Below are positions 17,907 to 26,296 of a stretch of DNA of 64,000 nucleotides, piece after piece; the stretch's first letter is position 1; every line of letters starts with the position of its first letter. The stretch spans positions 62,001 to 126,000 of the forward strand of contig CAYGKM010000006.1 of the NCBI GenBank assembly GCA_964350695.1. Direction: 5' to 3'. The position numbers and the translations under genes were made by a program. The stretch comes from TMED27 sp964350695. Its GTDB lineage: Bacteria > Pseudomonadota > Alphaproteobacteria > Micavibrionales > Micavibrionaceae. Under the pieces are notes generated by a model. The model ran no database searches, was not told the origin of the DNA, and was given only the letters and a program-made list of their open reading frames with translations.

Positions 17907-18980
17907 ATGGATTCCCTTGAAAGCCTAGAAAAAGAAAGAGACAACCTTGAAGAACAAGGCGGTCTGTCCTTTGACATCACAACGATCAAAGCCAAAGAGG
18001 GCAAATATTCCACCATCCCCAACACAAAGGTGAATGTGCGCGATGTTTTCGGGCTGGATATTGATTGGAAAGTTCCTGCGTTTTCGGAGGATAATTCGAA
18101 CGTTCCTGCGATAGATAAAACCTATCAGTTTGACCATGACACGACGCTGGCGATTTTGGCGGGGTTTGCACATAACCGCCGCGTGATGATTCAAGGATAT
18201 CACGGGACCGGTAAATCCACGCATATCGAACAAGTTGCGGCGCGGCTGAACTGGCCGTGCGTGCGGATTAACCTCGACAGCCACGTTTCCCGCGTAGATT
18301 TGATCGGCAAGGATGCGATTGTTTTGAAAGAAGGCAAGCAGATTACCGAATGGAAAGAAGGCCTCTTGCCGTGGTCTATCCAAAACCCTGTCGCGTTGGT
18401 GTTTGACGAATATGATGCGGGGCGGCCCGATGTGATGTTCGTTATTCAGCGGATATTGGAATCCGAGGGGCGTTTGACGCTGATCGACCAAAACCGCGTG
18501 ATCCGCCCTCACCCGGCCTTCCGTTTGTTCTCCACGTCCAACACTGTTGGGCTTGGCGATACGACCGGACTTTATCACGGCACGCAGCAGATTAACCAAG
18601 CGCAGATGGACAGATGGAACATTTGTGTGACGCTCAACTATCTTCCGCATGATGACGAGATGAATATTATGCTGGCGAAATTCGATGAGCTTCAAAATGA
18701 TGAAGGGCGTGATATGGTGGACAAAATGGTGCGCCTTGCCGATATGACGCGTAAAGGATTTGTAAATGGCGATCTTTCGACGCTCATGAGCCCGCGGACT
18801 GTTCTGGCGTGGATTGAAAACACGCTGATCTTTGATAATAACCGCGAACTCGCGTTTCAGCTTTCATTCCTGAATAAATGTGATGAAGCAGAGCGCGGGA
18901 TTATTGCGGAATATTACCAGCGCTGCTTTAATGTTGATCTTCCTGAAACAGCGATTCACAACGTGGCCGTGCCCGATTAA
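17907..18980 (+). CDS. cobS: CobS-like AAA+ ATPase
   Basis: 357 residues of the MoxR/CobS AAA+ family. In aerobic cobalamin synthesis CobS with CobT forms the chaperone part of cobaltochelatase, acting with CobN. Walker A is GYHGTGKST near residue 97, Walker B is ALVFDEYDAG, and STSNTVGLGDTTGLYHGTQQ is a CobS hallmark. No cobN or other cobalamin gene is in the window, so the role may be another remodelling task. It follows the J-protein with no spacer and precedes cobT by 9 bases. Confidence 0.92.
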   Translation: MDSLESLEKERDNLEEQGGLSFDITTIKAKEGKYSTIPNTKVNVRDVFGLDIDWKVPAFSEDNSNVPAIDKTYQFDHDTTLAILAGFAHNRRVMIQGYHGTGKSTHIEQVAARLNWPCVRINLDSHVSRVDLIGKDAIVLKEGKQITEWKEGLLPWSIQNPVALVFDEYDAGRPDVMFVIQRILESEGRLTLIDQNRVIRPHPAFRLFSTSNTVGLGDTTGLYHGTQQINQAQMDRWNICVTLNYLPHDDEMNIMLAKFDELQNDEGRDMVDKMVRLADMTRKGFVNGDLSTLMSPRTVLAWIENTLIFDNNRELAFQLSFLNKCDEAERGIIAEYYQRCFNVDLPETAIHNVAVPD

Positions 18981-18989
18981 GGCTCCTTT

Positions 18990-20822
18990 ATGAGCAACGA
19001 ACCCGATAAACGCGAAGAGTTTAAGCAAGTAACCGCCGCGACGCTGCGCACCATTGCGGGCGATGCGGAGCTTGAGGTGACGTATTCATCCTCCGAAGCC
19101 CCTGTCGGGCGGCTATCACCGACAGGTAAGCCGCGCCTCCCTGCTCCCGACCTTGAAATGAGCGCGGAAAGCACCCGCCTTTTGCGGGGCTGCGCCGATG
19201 TGCAAGGGCTGTACTTCGCCCATCATGACGACAAGCTTCACCACCGCATTTCACCGAATGACATACAGGCCCGCGAAGTGTTTGATGCGCTTGAGCAAGC
19301 GCGCTGCGAGGCTTTAGGCTTCGGGACGATGGCGGGCGTGGGCGCGAACTTAAACGCGGTTTTGGAAGAAAAATGCCGCCGCGCAGGGTTTCCCAATATT
19401 GCGAATACTAGCCAGAGCTCGCTGGGGGAAGCCCTGCACGTTATGGCACGCCTTGCGCTGACGGGCGAAGCGGTGCCGCCTTCAGCGGAGAAGCTGGCCG
19501 CGCTGTGGCAACCTGTTCTTGATGAAGCGGATTGTGATTTTGCCGATATGAAAGTGGCAGTGAAAGACCAAGCGGCCTTTGCGGCACTCTCCAAAGACAT
19601 CATTCGGGCGCTAAACATGCCTGTGGGGGATGAACAAGGCGGCGATAGCGACCTGGATGATAACGCCCGGCAAGACGAGAGCGGCGAAGATACGCAGAGC
19701 GAAGAAGACCAGCAAGAGGACGACGCCGGCGCGGATGATCAGGATTTGGACGAGGATTTAAGCGAGGGCGACGACCAACATCAAGAAGCCGGTATGGACG
19801 ATGTTGATGATTATGATCAAGCGCAAGAAATGGGCAGCGAAGAAGCAGGCAATCCGTTTCAAAATCGCCCTGATGGATATATTCCCGGCCCTGATAATCG
19901 CTACATGGTGTATACCACCGAGTTTGACGAGGAAATCCGCGCGGAAGATTTAGCGGATCTGTCAGAGCTTACGCGGCTTCGCGGGGCATTGGATAAGCAG
20001 CTTGGCAATCAGCAAGCGATCATTACAAAGCTCGCCAACCGTTTGCAACGCAAAGTAATGGCGCAGCAACGCAGGAGCTGGGAGTTCGGCCTTGATGAGG
20101 GGATTCTTGATCCCTCGCGCCTCGCGCGGATCATCGCCAACCCCACTGTGCCGCTGTCTTATAAGGCCGAGAAGGAAACAGATTTCCGCGATACGGTTGT
20201 GACGCTGCTCATTGATAATTCAGGCTCTATGCGCGGACGCCCGATTGCGCTGGCGGCGATGAGCGCGGATATTATTGCGCGAACCATGGAGCGCTGCGGG
20301 GTGAAATGTGAAATTCTGGGTTTTACGACCCGCGCTTGGAAAGGCGGTAAATCCCGCGATAAATGGATGCAAAACGGCAGGCCGCCGCACCCCGGGAGGC
20401 TCAATGATATTCGCCATATCATCTATAAGGCCGCGGATGCGCCGATGCGCCGCACGCGCAAGAATATGGGCTTGATGCTGAAAGAAGGTATCCTGAAAGA
20501 AAATATTGATGGCGAGGCTTTGGTTTGGGCGCACAACCGCCTTGTCCGGCGCGGGGAAGCACGCAAAATTCTGATGGTGATATCAGACGGCGCGCCGGTA
20601 GATGATTCTACGCTTTCGGCCAATCCGTCGAATATGCTGGAAGCAGACTTGCGTCATGTGATTGAATGGATAGAAATGCGCAAGGATGTGGAGTTGACGG
20701 CGATCGGTATCGGGCATGATGTGACGCGGTATTACAAAAAGGCGATGACCTTGGCGGACGCGGATGAATTGGCCAAGGCCTTGATTAATCAACTGGAAGA
20801 TCTATTTGATGAAAAGAAGTAG
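18990..20822 (+). CDS. cobT: CobT-like protein with C-terminal VWA domain
   Basis: 610 residues. N-terminal helical domain to about 215; a very acidic Asp/Glu/Gln-rich linker at about 215-290, as in CobT; then a C-terminal von Willebrand A domain with a MIDAS motif DNSGS starting at D409. CobT links the AAA+ ring of CobS to the target enzyme. It ends 9 bases before msrA. The specific chelatase assignment depends on a cobN that is not visible here. Confidence 0.92.
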   Translation: MSNEPDKREEFKQVTAATLRTIAGDAELEVTYSSSEAPVGRLSPTGKPRLPAPDLEMSAESTRLLRGCADVQGLYFAHHDDKLHHRISPNDIQAREVFDALEQARCEALGFGTMAGVGANLNAVLEEKCRRAGFPNIANTSQSSLGEALHVMARLALTGEAVPPSAEKLAALWQPVLDEADCDFADMKVAVKDQAAFAALSKDIIRALNMPVGDEQGGDSDLDDNARQDESGEDTQSEEDQQEDDAGADDQDLDEDLSEGDDQHQEAGMDDVDDYDQAQEMGSEEAGNPFQNRPDGYIPGPDNRYMVYTTEFDEEIRAEDLADLSELTRLRGALDKQLGNQQAIITKLANRLQRKVMAQQRRSWEFGLDEGILDPSRLARIIANPTVPLSYKAEKETDFRDTVVTLLIDNSGSMRGRPIALAAMSADIIARTMERCGVKCEILGFTTRAWKGGKSRDKWMQNGRPPHPGRLNDIRHIIYKAADAPMRRTRKNMGLMLKEGILKENIDGEALVWAHNRLVRRGEARKILMVISDGAPVDDSTLSANPSNMLEADLRHVIEWIEMRKDVELTAIGIGHDVTRYYKKAMTLADADELAKALINQLEDLFDEKK

Positions 20823-20831
20823 GAAAACATC

Positions 20832-21350
20832 ATGAGCAGCAAAACATTGATTTTAGCAGGCGGATGCTTTTGGGGGATGGAAGATCTGTTCCGCACAAAA
20901 AAAGGCGTGATTGCCACGCGCGTAGGATATTGCGGTGGAAAAACCGAGAACCCTACTTACCCCGATGTGAAGACAGGCACGACCGGCCACGCAGAGGCGA
21001 TTGAGATTACGTATGAGTCTTCAGTCAGCAACTTACGTAATTTGCTCGAATTTTTCTTTCAAATGCACGACCCCACCACGAAAAACCGTCAGGGGCACGA
21101 TATCGGCAGCCAATACCGCTCTGCGATTTTTTATCAGGATGAAGAGCAAAAGCTGACGGCTCATCAGCTGATATCCGAAATTGACGATGAAGGGTTTTTG
21201 CCCGGCAAAATCGTGACGGAAATCGTCCCTGCGGAAACCTTTTACGAAGCGGAAGACTATCATCAGGACTATCTGGAGAAGAATCCGGGCGGCTATACCT
21301 GCCATAGCGTTCGCCATCACTGGGCGCTTAGGGACAAAAAGGCGGGATAA
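20832..21350 (+). CDS. msrA: Peptide methionine-S-sulfoxide reductase
   Basis: Repairs oxidised methionine in proteins. 172 residues with the active-site GGCFWG (catalytic C12), GHAEAIEITY and HDPTT motifs, and the resolving-cysteine region GGYTCHSVRHH near the C-terminus. Nine bases after cobT, so probably in the same transcript. MsrA is often annotated as a stand-alone stress gene; here it sits in a proteostasis-flavoured operon. Confidence 0.96.
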   Translation: MSSKTLILAGGCFWGMEDLFRTKKGVIATRVGYCGGKTENPTYPDVKTGTTGHAEAIEITYESSVSNLRNLLEFFFQMHDPTTKNRQGHDIGSQYRSAIFYQDEEQKLTAHQLISEIDDEGFLPGKIVTEIVPAETFYEAEDYHQDYLEKNPGGYTCHSVRHHWALRDKKAG

Positions 21351-21393
21351 GAAAGCATCTTGATGTGCGGCCCGTTCTCCGCTACCAAAGCGT

Positions 21394-22809
21394 ATGAGCA
21401 AAGATAAAAAGAAAATCTATAAACCCGGAGCCATTAGCGGCTTTCCCGAGTGGTTGCCCGAAGTGCGGGCGGTTGAACAGCAATGGCTAGATAAAATCCG
21501 CGCTGTGTTTGAAAGCTATGGGTTTTGCAACATTGAAACGCCGAGCGTTGAAGAGCTGGATGTGATTGCCGCCAAGGGCGAGGATGTTGATAAAGAGATT
21601 TATGTGCTGGAGCGGCTGCAAGCCGATCCCGATGATAAGAAAGAAGCGCGCCTTGCGCTGCATTTTGACCAGACAGTCCCCCTCGCCCGTTATGTGGCGC
21701 AGCATTTCGCCGATCTGACCTTTCCGTTTAAACGATATCAGATGCAAAAAGTCTGGCGCGGTGAGCGCCCGCAGATGGGGCGGATGCGCGAATTTTATCA
21801 ATGCGATATTGATGTGATTAATGTTGATGCCCTGCCGATTCACTTTGACGCGGAAGTCGCGGCGATTTGTTATGAGGCCTTGGCGGCGCTTGATGTGGGC
21901 CGTGTGCAGCTCAGGATTTCCAACCGCAAAATTGTTATGGGCTTCTTAGATAGCTTGAATGTTGTGAACAAAGAACATTTCAAAGACAAATCAAAACCTG
22001 AAACTTTAAAGTTATCCGATGAAACAAAAACTGAAATAATTAGAGACCTCGACAAGCTCGATAAAATCGGAAAAGAAACGCTTCTATCAAGATTAGAGCA
22101 GACTCTTTTAGTTGCGGGCTGGGGCTTTAATTTTGACACGATCATAAAACCTTTCATTGATTTTGCTGAACGTAAAATAAAGCCAGGTGAAGATATTTTA
22201 CAATTATTCCAAGAAAATAGTGACATAGACTCTAGCAACAAGATTCTTCGCGAAGGTATAGAAGAACTGGAGACAGTTCTAAACAGTCTTTCACACCTCC
22301 CCGAAGACTCCATTATCGGCGATCTTTCGATCGTGCGCGGCCTCGATTATTACACCGGCACGGTTTATGAAACCCAGCTTTTGGATGTACCTGAGTTCAC
22401 CGGCTCTGTATGTTCCGGCGGGCGGTATGATGATCTCGCTGGGAATTATATTAACAAGCACTTGCCCGGCGTCGGGATTTCCATTGGGTTTACGCGGCTT
22501 TTTGATGTTATGCGCCAACTTGGGAAGCTGCCTGTAGGCGCGAAGTCCCCTGCGGATGTGCTAGTCGTACTACGATCCGAGGAGCGCCGCGAAGAGGCGG
22601 CGGAGACTGCGCGGATTTTGCGCGAGAATGGCAACAAGGTCGAGCTGTATCATGCGCCGCAGAAAATCGGTAAGCAGATGGGATATGCCGAAAAGAAGGG
22701 CATTCCGTTTGTATGGTTTCCACCATCTGAGGATGTGCTGGATCACGAAGTCAAAGACATGGCCAAAAAAGAACAAAGCAAGGCCGATCCCAAGGAGTGG
22801 ACACGATGA
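21394..22809 (+). CDS. hisS: Histidyl-tRNA synthetase
   Basis: Charges tRNA-His. 471 residues; class II core with motif-1 region SGFPEWLPE, motif-2 VWRGERPQMGRMREFYQCDID, the histidine-specific VRGLDYYTGTVYE and the motif-3 region GVGISIGFTRLFD, then an anticodon-binding domain. It belongs to the longer GFPEWLPE type rather than the short E. coli type. Bases 21961-22260 (residues 190-289, the insertion between motif 2 and the HisA box) are far more A/T-rich than the rest. The stop overlaps the start of the next gene as ATGA. Confidence 0.95.
   Translation: MSKDKKKIYKPGAISGFPEWLPEVRAVEQQWLDKIRAVFESYGFCNIETPSVEELDVIAAKGEDVDKEIYVLERLQADPDDKKEARLALHFDQTVPLARYVAQHFADLTFPFKRYQMQKVWRGERPQMGRMREFYQCDIDVINVDALPIHFDAEVAAICYEALAALDVGRVQLRISNRKIVMGFLDSLNVVNKEHFKDKSKPETLKLSDETKTEIIRDLDKLDKIGKETLLSRLEQTLLVAGWGFNFDTIIKPFIDFAERKIKPGEDILQLFQENSDIDSSNKILREGIEELETVLNSLSHLPEDSIIGDLSIVRGLDYYTGTVYETQLLDVPEFTGSVCSGGRYDDLAGNYINKHLPGVGISIGFTRLFDVMRQLGKLPVGAKSPADVLVVLRSEERREEAAETARILRENGNKVELYHAPQKIGKQMGYAEKKGIPFVWFPPSEDVLDHEVKDMAKKEQSKADPKEWTR
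21961..22260 (+). other. Low-GC patch inside hisS
   Basis: Counting by hand gives 103 G+C in 300 bases (34%), against 36 in 60 (60%) at 21841-21900. The frame is intact and the patch uses A/T-ending codons (AAA, TTA, ATA, GAA). It coincides with the insertion domain of the synthetase. Confidence 0.75.
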
Positions 22810-23456
22810 GATTTTTAATGACGGCTTTGGCCATTATGATGTTTGCATCCTATGCACAGGCCGCAGAAACCGAATATTCCCCCGAAATGTGCGAGTTCAC
22901 AATCACCTTTCCTGAAGAGCCATATACATCGCGCCGATGTGACGAAGAAGGCACGGGCAAATGTTATGATCTCGTGAGCTACACCAAGGTTTATGACATG
23001 AACGCGACGGTGAATTTCCGCGTGATCTGCAACCCCATTGCCGACAGTATTTACGATCAATATGACGAGAGCGTCATGAAAGCGACTTTAAAGGCGATGA
23101 CCAAGCGCAGCGTGGTGGATACGTTCAGCTCCTCTTACCGTGAAGAAGATAATTACAAGCAAGCGGGACTTGTGGGTGAGGGTCTTGCGGGGAAAACATC
23201 CACCATTTATATCGCGCAGCTTTGGATCGGCCACGAATCCGCGCTTTCTGTTGAGGCGGAATTGATCGGGGAGCAAAACGATTCTGCGGATGTGCTGTTT
23301 AAAGACATCTTGCAGACGGTTTCATTTGTCGGCTCGGATAAAGACAGCGGCGATGAAGAGGAAGAAGACGGCGTTGTGCCCGAAGATGGCGATGCGCAGC
23401 AGGCCGCGCCCGAAGAAGCCGAAGATCAGGCCACAGAAGACGACGCGAGCGAGTGA
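22806..23456 (+). CDS. Exported protein with acidic C-terminal tail, unknown function
   Basis: 216 residues from the ATG at 22806, which overlaps the hisS stop as ATGA and has AAGGAG upstream. A signal peptide is clear: MRFLMTALAIMMFASYAQA, then AE. The mature part has about four cysteines in its first 60 residues (MCEF, RRCDEEGTGKCYD, VICNP) that could form disulfides. Residues from about 180 onward are almost entirely Asp, Glu, Ala and Gln. No known family recognised. The 3' end overlaps sufE tail-to-tail by 31 bases. Confidence 0.7.
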   Translation: MRFLMTALAIMMFASYAQAAETEYSPEMCEFTITFPEEPYTSRRCDEEGTGKCYDLVSYTKVYDMNATVNFRVICNPIADSIYDQYDESVMKATLKAMTKRSVVDTFSSSYREEDNYKQAGLVGEGLAGKTSTIYIAQLWIGHESALSVEAELIGEQNDSADVLFKDILQTVSFVGSDKDSGDEEEEDGVVPEDGDAQQAAPEEAEDQATEDDASE

Positions 23457-23839
23457 ATTTTCTCCACCATCGCGTAGAAGCCATTTCTGCGGTTCGGTGA
23501 AAGGTTTTGGTCGAGGCCGATTTTTGCAAAAGCCGCTTTAATATCAATTTTTTCAATATCCGATAGGCTTTGCCCCTGATACGCCCTATCGAGAATGGCA
23601 ATGAGGCCGCGCACGATATGCGCGTCGCTGTCGGCGGTGAAATAAAACTTTCCATCCTTTATTGTGGGTTGCATCCACACGCGTGAGGTGCAGCCGCGCA
23701 CGATGTTGCCTTCTGCTTTCAGGGCTTCGTCCATGCTGGGCAGCGTCCGCCCAAGGTCTATGAGATACCGGTAGCGCTCCTCCCAATCCTCGAACAGGGC
23801 AAAGTTTTCAACAAGGTCTGATAGCGTTTCACGTCTCAT
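23426..23839 (-). CDS. sufE: SufE-type cysteine desulfurase sulfur acceptor
   Basis: 137 residues. The family signature is clear: the catalytic cysteine C50 in NIVRGCTSRVW, then ADSDAHIVRGLIAIL and a C-terminal LSPNRRNGFYAMVEKI. SufE accepts persulfide from SufS and hands it to the SufBCD scaffold for Fe-S cluster assembly. It stands alone, with no other suf gene nearby, as is common in Alphaproteobacteria. Confidence 0.93.
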   Translation of the reverse strand: MRRETLSDLVENFALFEDWEERYRYLIDLGRTLPSMDEALKAEGNIVRGCTSRVWMQPTIKDGKFYFTADSDAHIVRGLIAILDRAYQGQSLSDIEKIDIKAAFAKIGLDQNLSPNRRNGFYAMVEKIHSLASSSVA

Positions 23840-23896
23840 GAAGGGGTATATAGCATTAATTTATCTGAGAAAAAGTCTAAATTCTTTATATAAGGC

Positions 23897-23926
23897 TTGC
23901 GCGGGCATACACCGCTTGGCTAGATT
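23897..23926 (+). promoter_or_regulatory. Candidate clpX promoter
   Basis: TTGCGC (23897-23902), an 18-base spacer and TAGATT (23921-23926) lie 33 bases before the clpX ATG; GAAAGGA provides the ribosome site. Confidence 0.35.
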
Positions 23927-23958
23927 AAAAGGGTAATACAGAAAGGACGCTCGTATTC

Positions 23959-25257
23959 ATGAGTAAATCATCCGATAAAACAGACAGCAAAAACACCCTT
24001 TACTGCTCCTTTTGCGGAAAGAGCCAGCACGAGGTTCGCAAGCTTATTGCGGGGCCGAACGTGTTTATTTGTAATGAGTGTGTTGAGCTATGTATGGATA
24101 TCATCCGCGAGGAAGATAAAACGCAGCTTGTGCGCGAAGGAGACGGCGTCCCTGCCCCTTCAGAGATTAAACAGGTTCTCGATGATTATGTGATCGGTCA
24201 GGATGCCGCGAAGCGTGTGCTGGCTGTGGCTGTACACAACCACTATAAACGTCTTGAGCATGGCGGTACGGGTAGCGGCTCGGATGTTGAGCTTGCGAAG
24301 TCCAACATCATGCTTGCCGGGCCCACGGGTTGTGGTAAGACGCTTTTGGCGCAAACTTTGGCGCGCATTCTGGATGTTCCTTTCACGATGGCGGATGCCA
24401 CCACATTGACCGAAGCCGGTTATGTGGGCGAAGATGTGGAAAATATTGTGCTTAAACTCTTACAGGCCAGTGATTACAACGTCGAACGCGCACAAAAGGG
24501 AATCGTATATATTGACGAGATCGACAAAATCTCCCGTAAATCCGATAACCCGTCCATTACCCGTGACGTATCAGGCGAAGGTGTGCAGCAAGCGCTTCTA
24601 AAACTTATGGAAGGTACGGTTGCATCCGTGCCCCCACAAGGCGGACGTAAGCATCCACAGCAGGAGTTTCTGCAAGTGGACACAGCGAATATCTTGTTCA
24701 TCTGCGGCGGTGCGTTTGCGGGCCTTGATAAGATTATCGCCCAACGCGGACGCGGCACAACCATTGGATTTGGTGCAGACATCAAAGATTTGGCCGAAGA
24801 AAAAGGCATCGGGGAGCTGTTCAAAGAGCTCGAGCCGGAAGATTTGCTGAAATATGGTTTGATTCCTGAATTCGTGGGTCGTTTGCCGGTTATTGCTACT
24901 TTGGAAGATCTTGATGAAGCGGCGTTGATTACCATTCTGACAGAGCCGAAGAATGCTTTGACCAAGCAATATGCGAAGCTTTTTGAAATCGAAGGTGCAA
25001 AATTAACGTTCGAGCCCAAGGCCTTAACGGCGATTGCCAAGAAAGCGATTGCGCGCAAAACAGGGGCGCGGGGTCTTCGTTCAATTCTCGAAAATCTTCT
25101 GCTTGATACGATGTTCGAGCTTCCAGATCTGGAAGGCGTTGAAGAAGTCGTGATCAAAGAAGCCACAGTCAATGACGGCAAGAAGCCTGTCTTTGTTTAT
25201 GGTGATGATAAATCTGACAGCAAGAAGAAGAAAAAGACTTCTAAAGCCAAGGCCTAA
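23959..25257 (+). CDS. clpX: ClpX, unfoldase subunit of the ClpXP protease
   Basis: AAA+ hexamer that unfolds tagged substrates for ClpP. 432 residues: zinc-binding domain with C16, C19, C38 and C41; Walker A GPTGCGKT (121-128); Walker B YIDEIDK; the pore loop GYVGED; RDVSGEGVQQALLK; a sensor-2 GARGLRS. The Lys/Ser-rich C-terminus is usual. clpP is not immediately upstream; sufE on the other strand is. Confidence 0.98.
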   Translation: MSKSSDKTDSKNTLYCSFCGKSQHEVRKLIAGPNVFICNECVELCMDIIREEDKTQLVREGDGVPAPSEIKQVLDDYVIGQDAAKRVLAVAVHNHYKRLEHGGTGSGSDVELAKSNIMLAGPTGCGKTLLAQTLARILDVPFTMADATTLTEAGYVGEDVENIVLKLLQASDYNVERAQKGIVYIDEIDKISRKSDNPSITRDVSGEGVQQALLKLMEGTVASVPPQGGRKHPQQEFLQVDTANILFICGGAFAGLDKIIAQRGRGTTIGFGADIKDLAEEKGIGELFKELEPEDLLKYGLIPEFVGRLPVIATLEDLDEAALITILTEPKNALTKQYAKLFEIEGAKLTFEPKALTAIAKKAIARKTGARGLRSILENLLLDTMFELPDLEGVEEVVIKEATVNDGKKPVFVYGDDKSDSKKKKKTSKAKA

Positions 25258-25288
25258 CGCTTTTTATTTTTGAACATCCGGAGAAACC

Positions 25289-26251
25289 ATGTCACAAAAT
25301 GCGCAGTTCAAATTTGATACCAACAAAAAATATCGCCTCATCACGCGAAGCGATATGGATGGCCTTGTTTGCGGTGTTTTGCTCAAGGAACTTGATATCA
25401 TCGAAGATGTGACCTTCGCACACCCTAAAGACATGCAAGATGGCTTGATTGATGTTGGCCCGAATGACATCACCACGAACCTTCCTTATGTTGATGGCGT
25501 GTATCTTGCGTTTGACCACCATGCCAGCGAGATTGAACGCGCAGGCAAGCCCAAAGACAACCACATTATTGACGGCAACGCACCTTCTGCTGCGCGGGTG
25601 GTTTATGATTTCTTTGGCGGTGCGGAGAGATTTCCCGATGTCGGCGACGATATGATGGCCGCGGTGGACAAGGCTGATTCTGCGCAGTTCTCGAAAGATG
25701 AAATTCTACACCCCACAAATTGGGTGCTGCTCAGCTTCATTATGGATGCGCGCACAGGTCTTGGGCGTTTCCGTGATTTTAACATTTCGAACTATCAGTT
25801 GATGATGAAGTTGATTGATCATTGCCGCCAGCATGATTCCATTGAAGACATTTTACAGCTGCCCGATGTGAAAGAACGCATCGATCTTTATTTTGAGCAC
25901 AAAGCCAAAGCGCGTGAGCAGATTGAGCGCTGCGCGCAGGTGCATGGCAATCTGGTTGTTCTGGATTTCCGCAAAGAAGAAACCATTTGGGCGGCGAACC
26001 GTTTCATTGTTTATGCGCTCTTCCCGCAGGTGAATATTTCTATTCACGTGCTTTGGGGCAAGAACAAGCAAAACACCGTGTTTGCGATTGGTAAATCTAT
26101 TTTGAACCGCACATCGAAAACCGATGTGGGGACGCTCTGCCTGTCTTATGGCGGCGGCGGGCATAACGCAGCGGGGACATGCCAGATTGAAAACCTGAAG
26201 GCCGAAAAAGCGTTGCAGGATATCATTCAGAAAATCACAGCGGATGGCTGA
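25289..26251 (+). CDS. DHH/DHHA1 family phosphoesterase
   Basis: 320 residues of the DHH superfamily (RecJ/NrnA/exopolyphosphatase relatives). Metal-binding motifs: SDMDG (21-25), DHHAS (D76, H77, H78), the third aspartate in VDKAD, and a C-terminal DHHA1 substrate motif YGGGGHNAAG. Such proteins cleave short oligonucleotides, cyclic-dinucleotide products or pApA; alphaproteobacterial members are often called exopolyphosphatase without proof. It lies 31 bases after clpX, possibly cotranscribed. Confidence 0.85.
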   Translation: MSQNAQFKFDTNKKYRLITRSDMDGLVCGVLLKELDIIEDVTFAHPKDMQDGLIDVGPNDITTNLPYVDGVYLAFDHHASEIERAGKPKDNHIIDGNAPSAARVVYDFFGGAERFPDVGDDMMAAVDKADSAQFSKDEILHPTNWVLLSFIMDARTGLGRFRDFNISNYQLMMKLIDHCRQHDSIEDILQLPDVKERIDLYFEHKAKAREQIERCAQVHGNLVVLDFRKEETIWAANRFIVYALFPQVNISIHVLWGKNKQNTVFAIGKSILNRTSKTDVGTLCLSYGGGGHNAAGTCQIENLKAEKALQDIIQKITADG

Positions 26252-26296
26252 TATTTTCTCTTGAACCGATCCATGCGTTTTAACGTATGAAAGACC

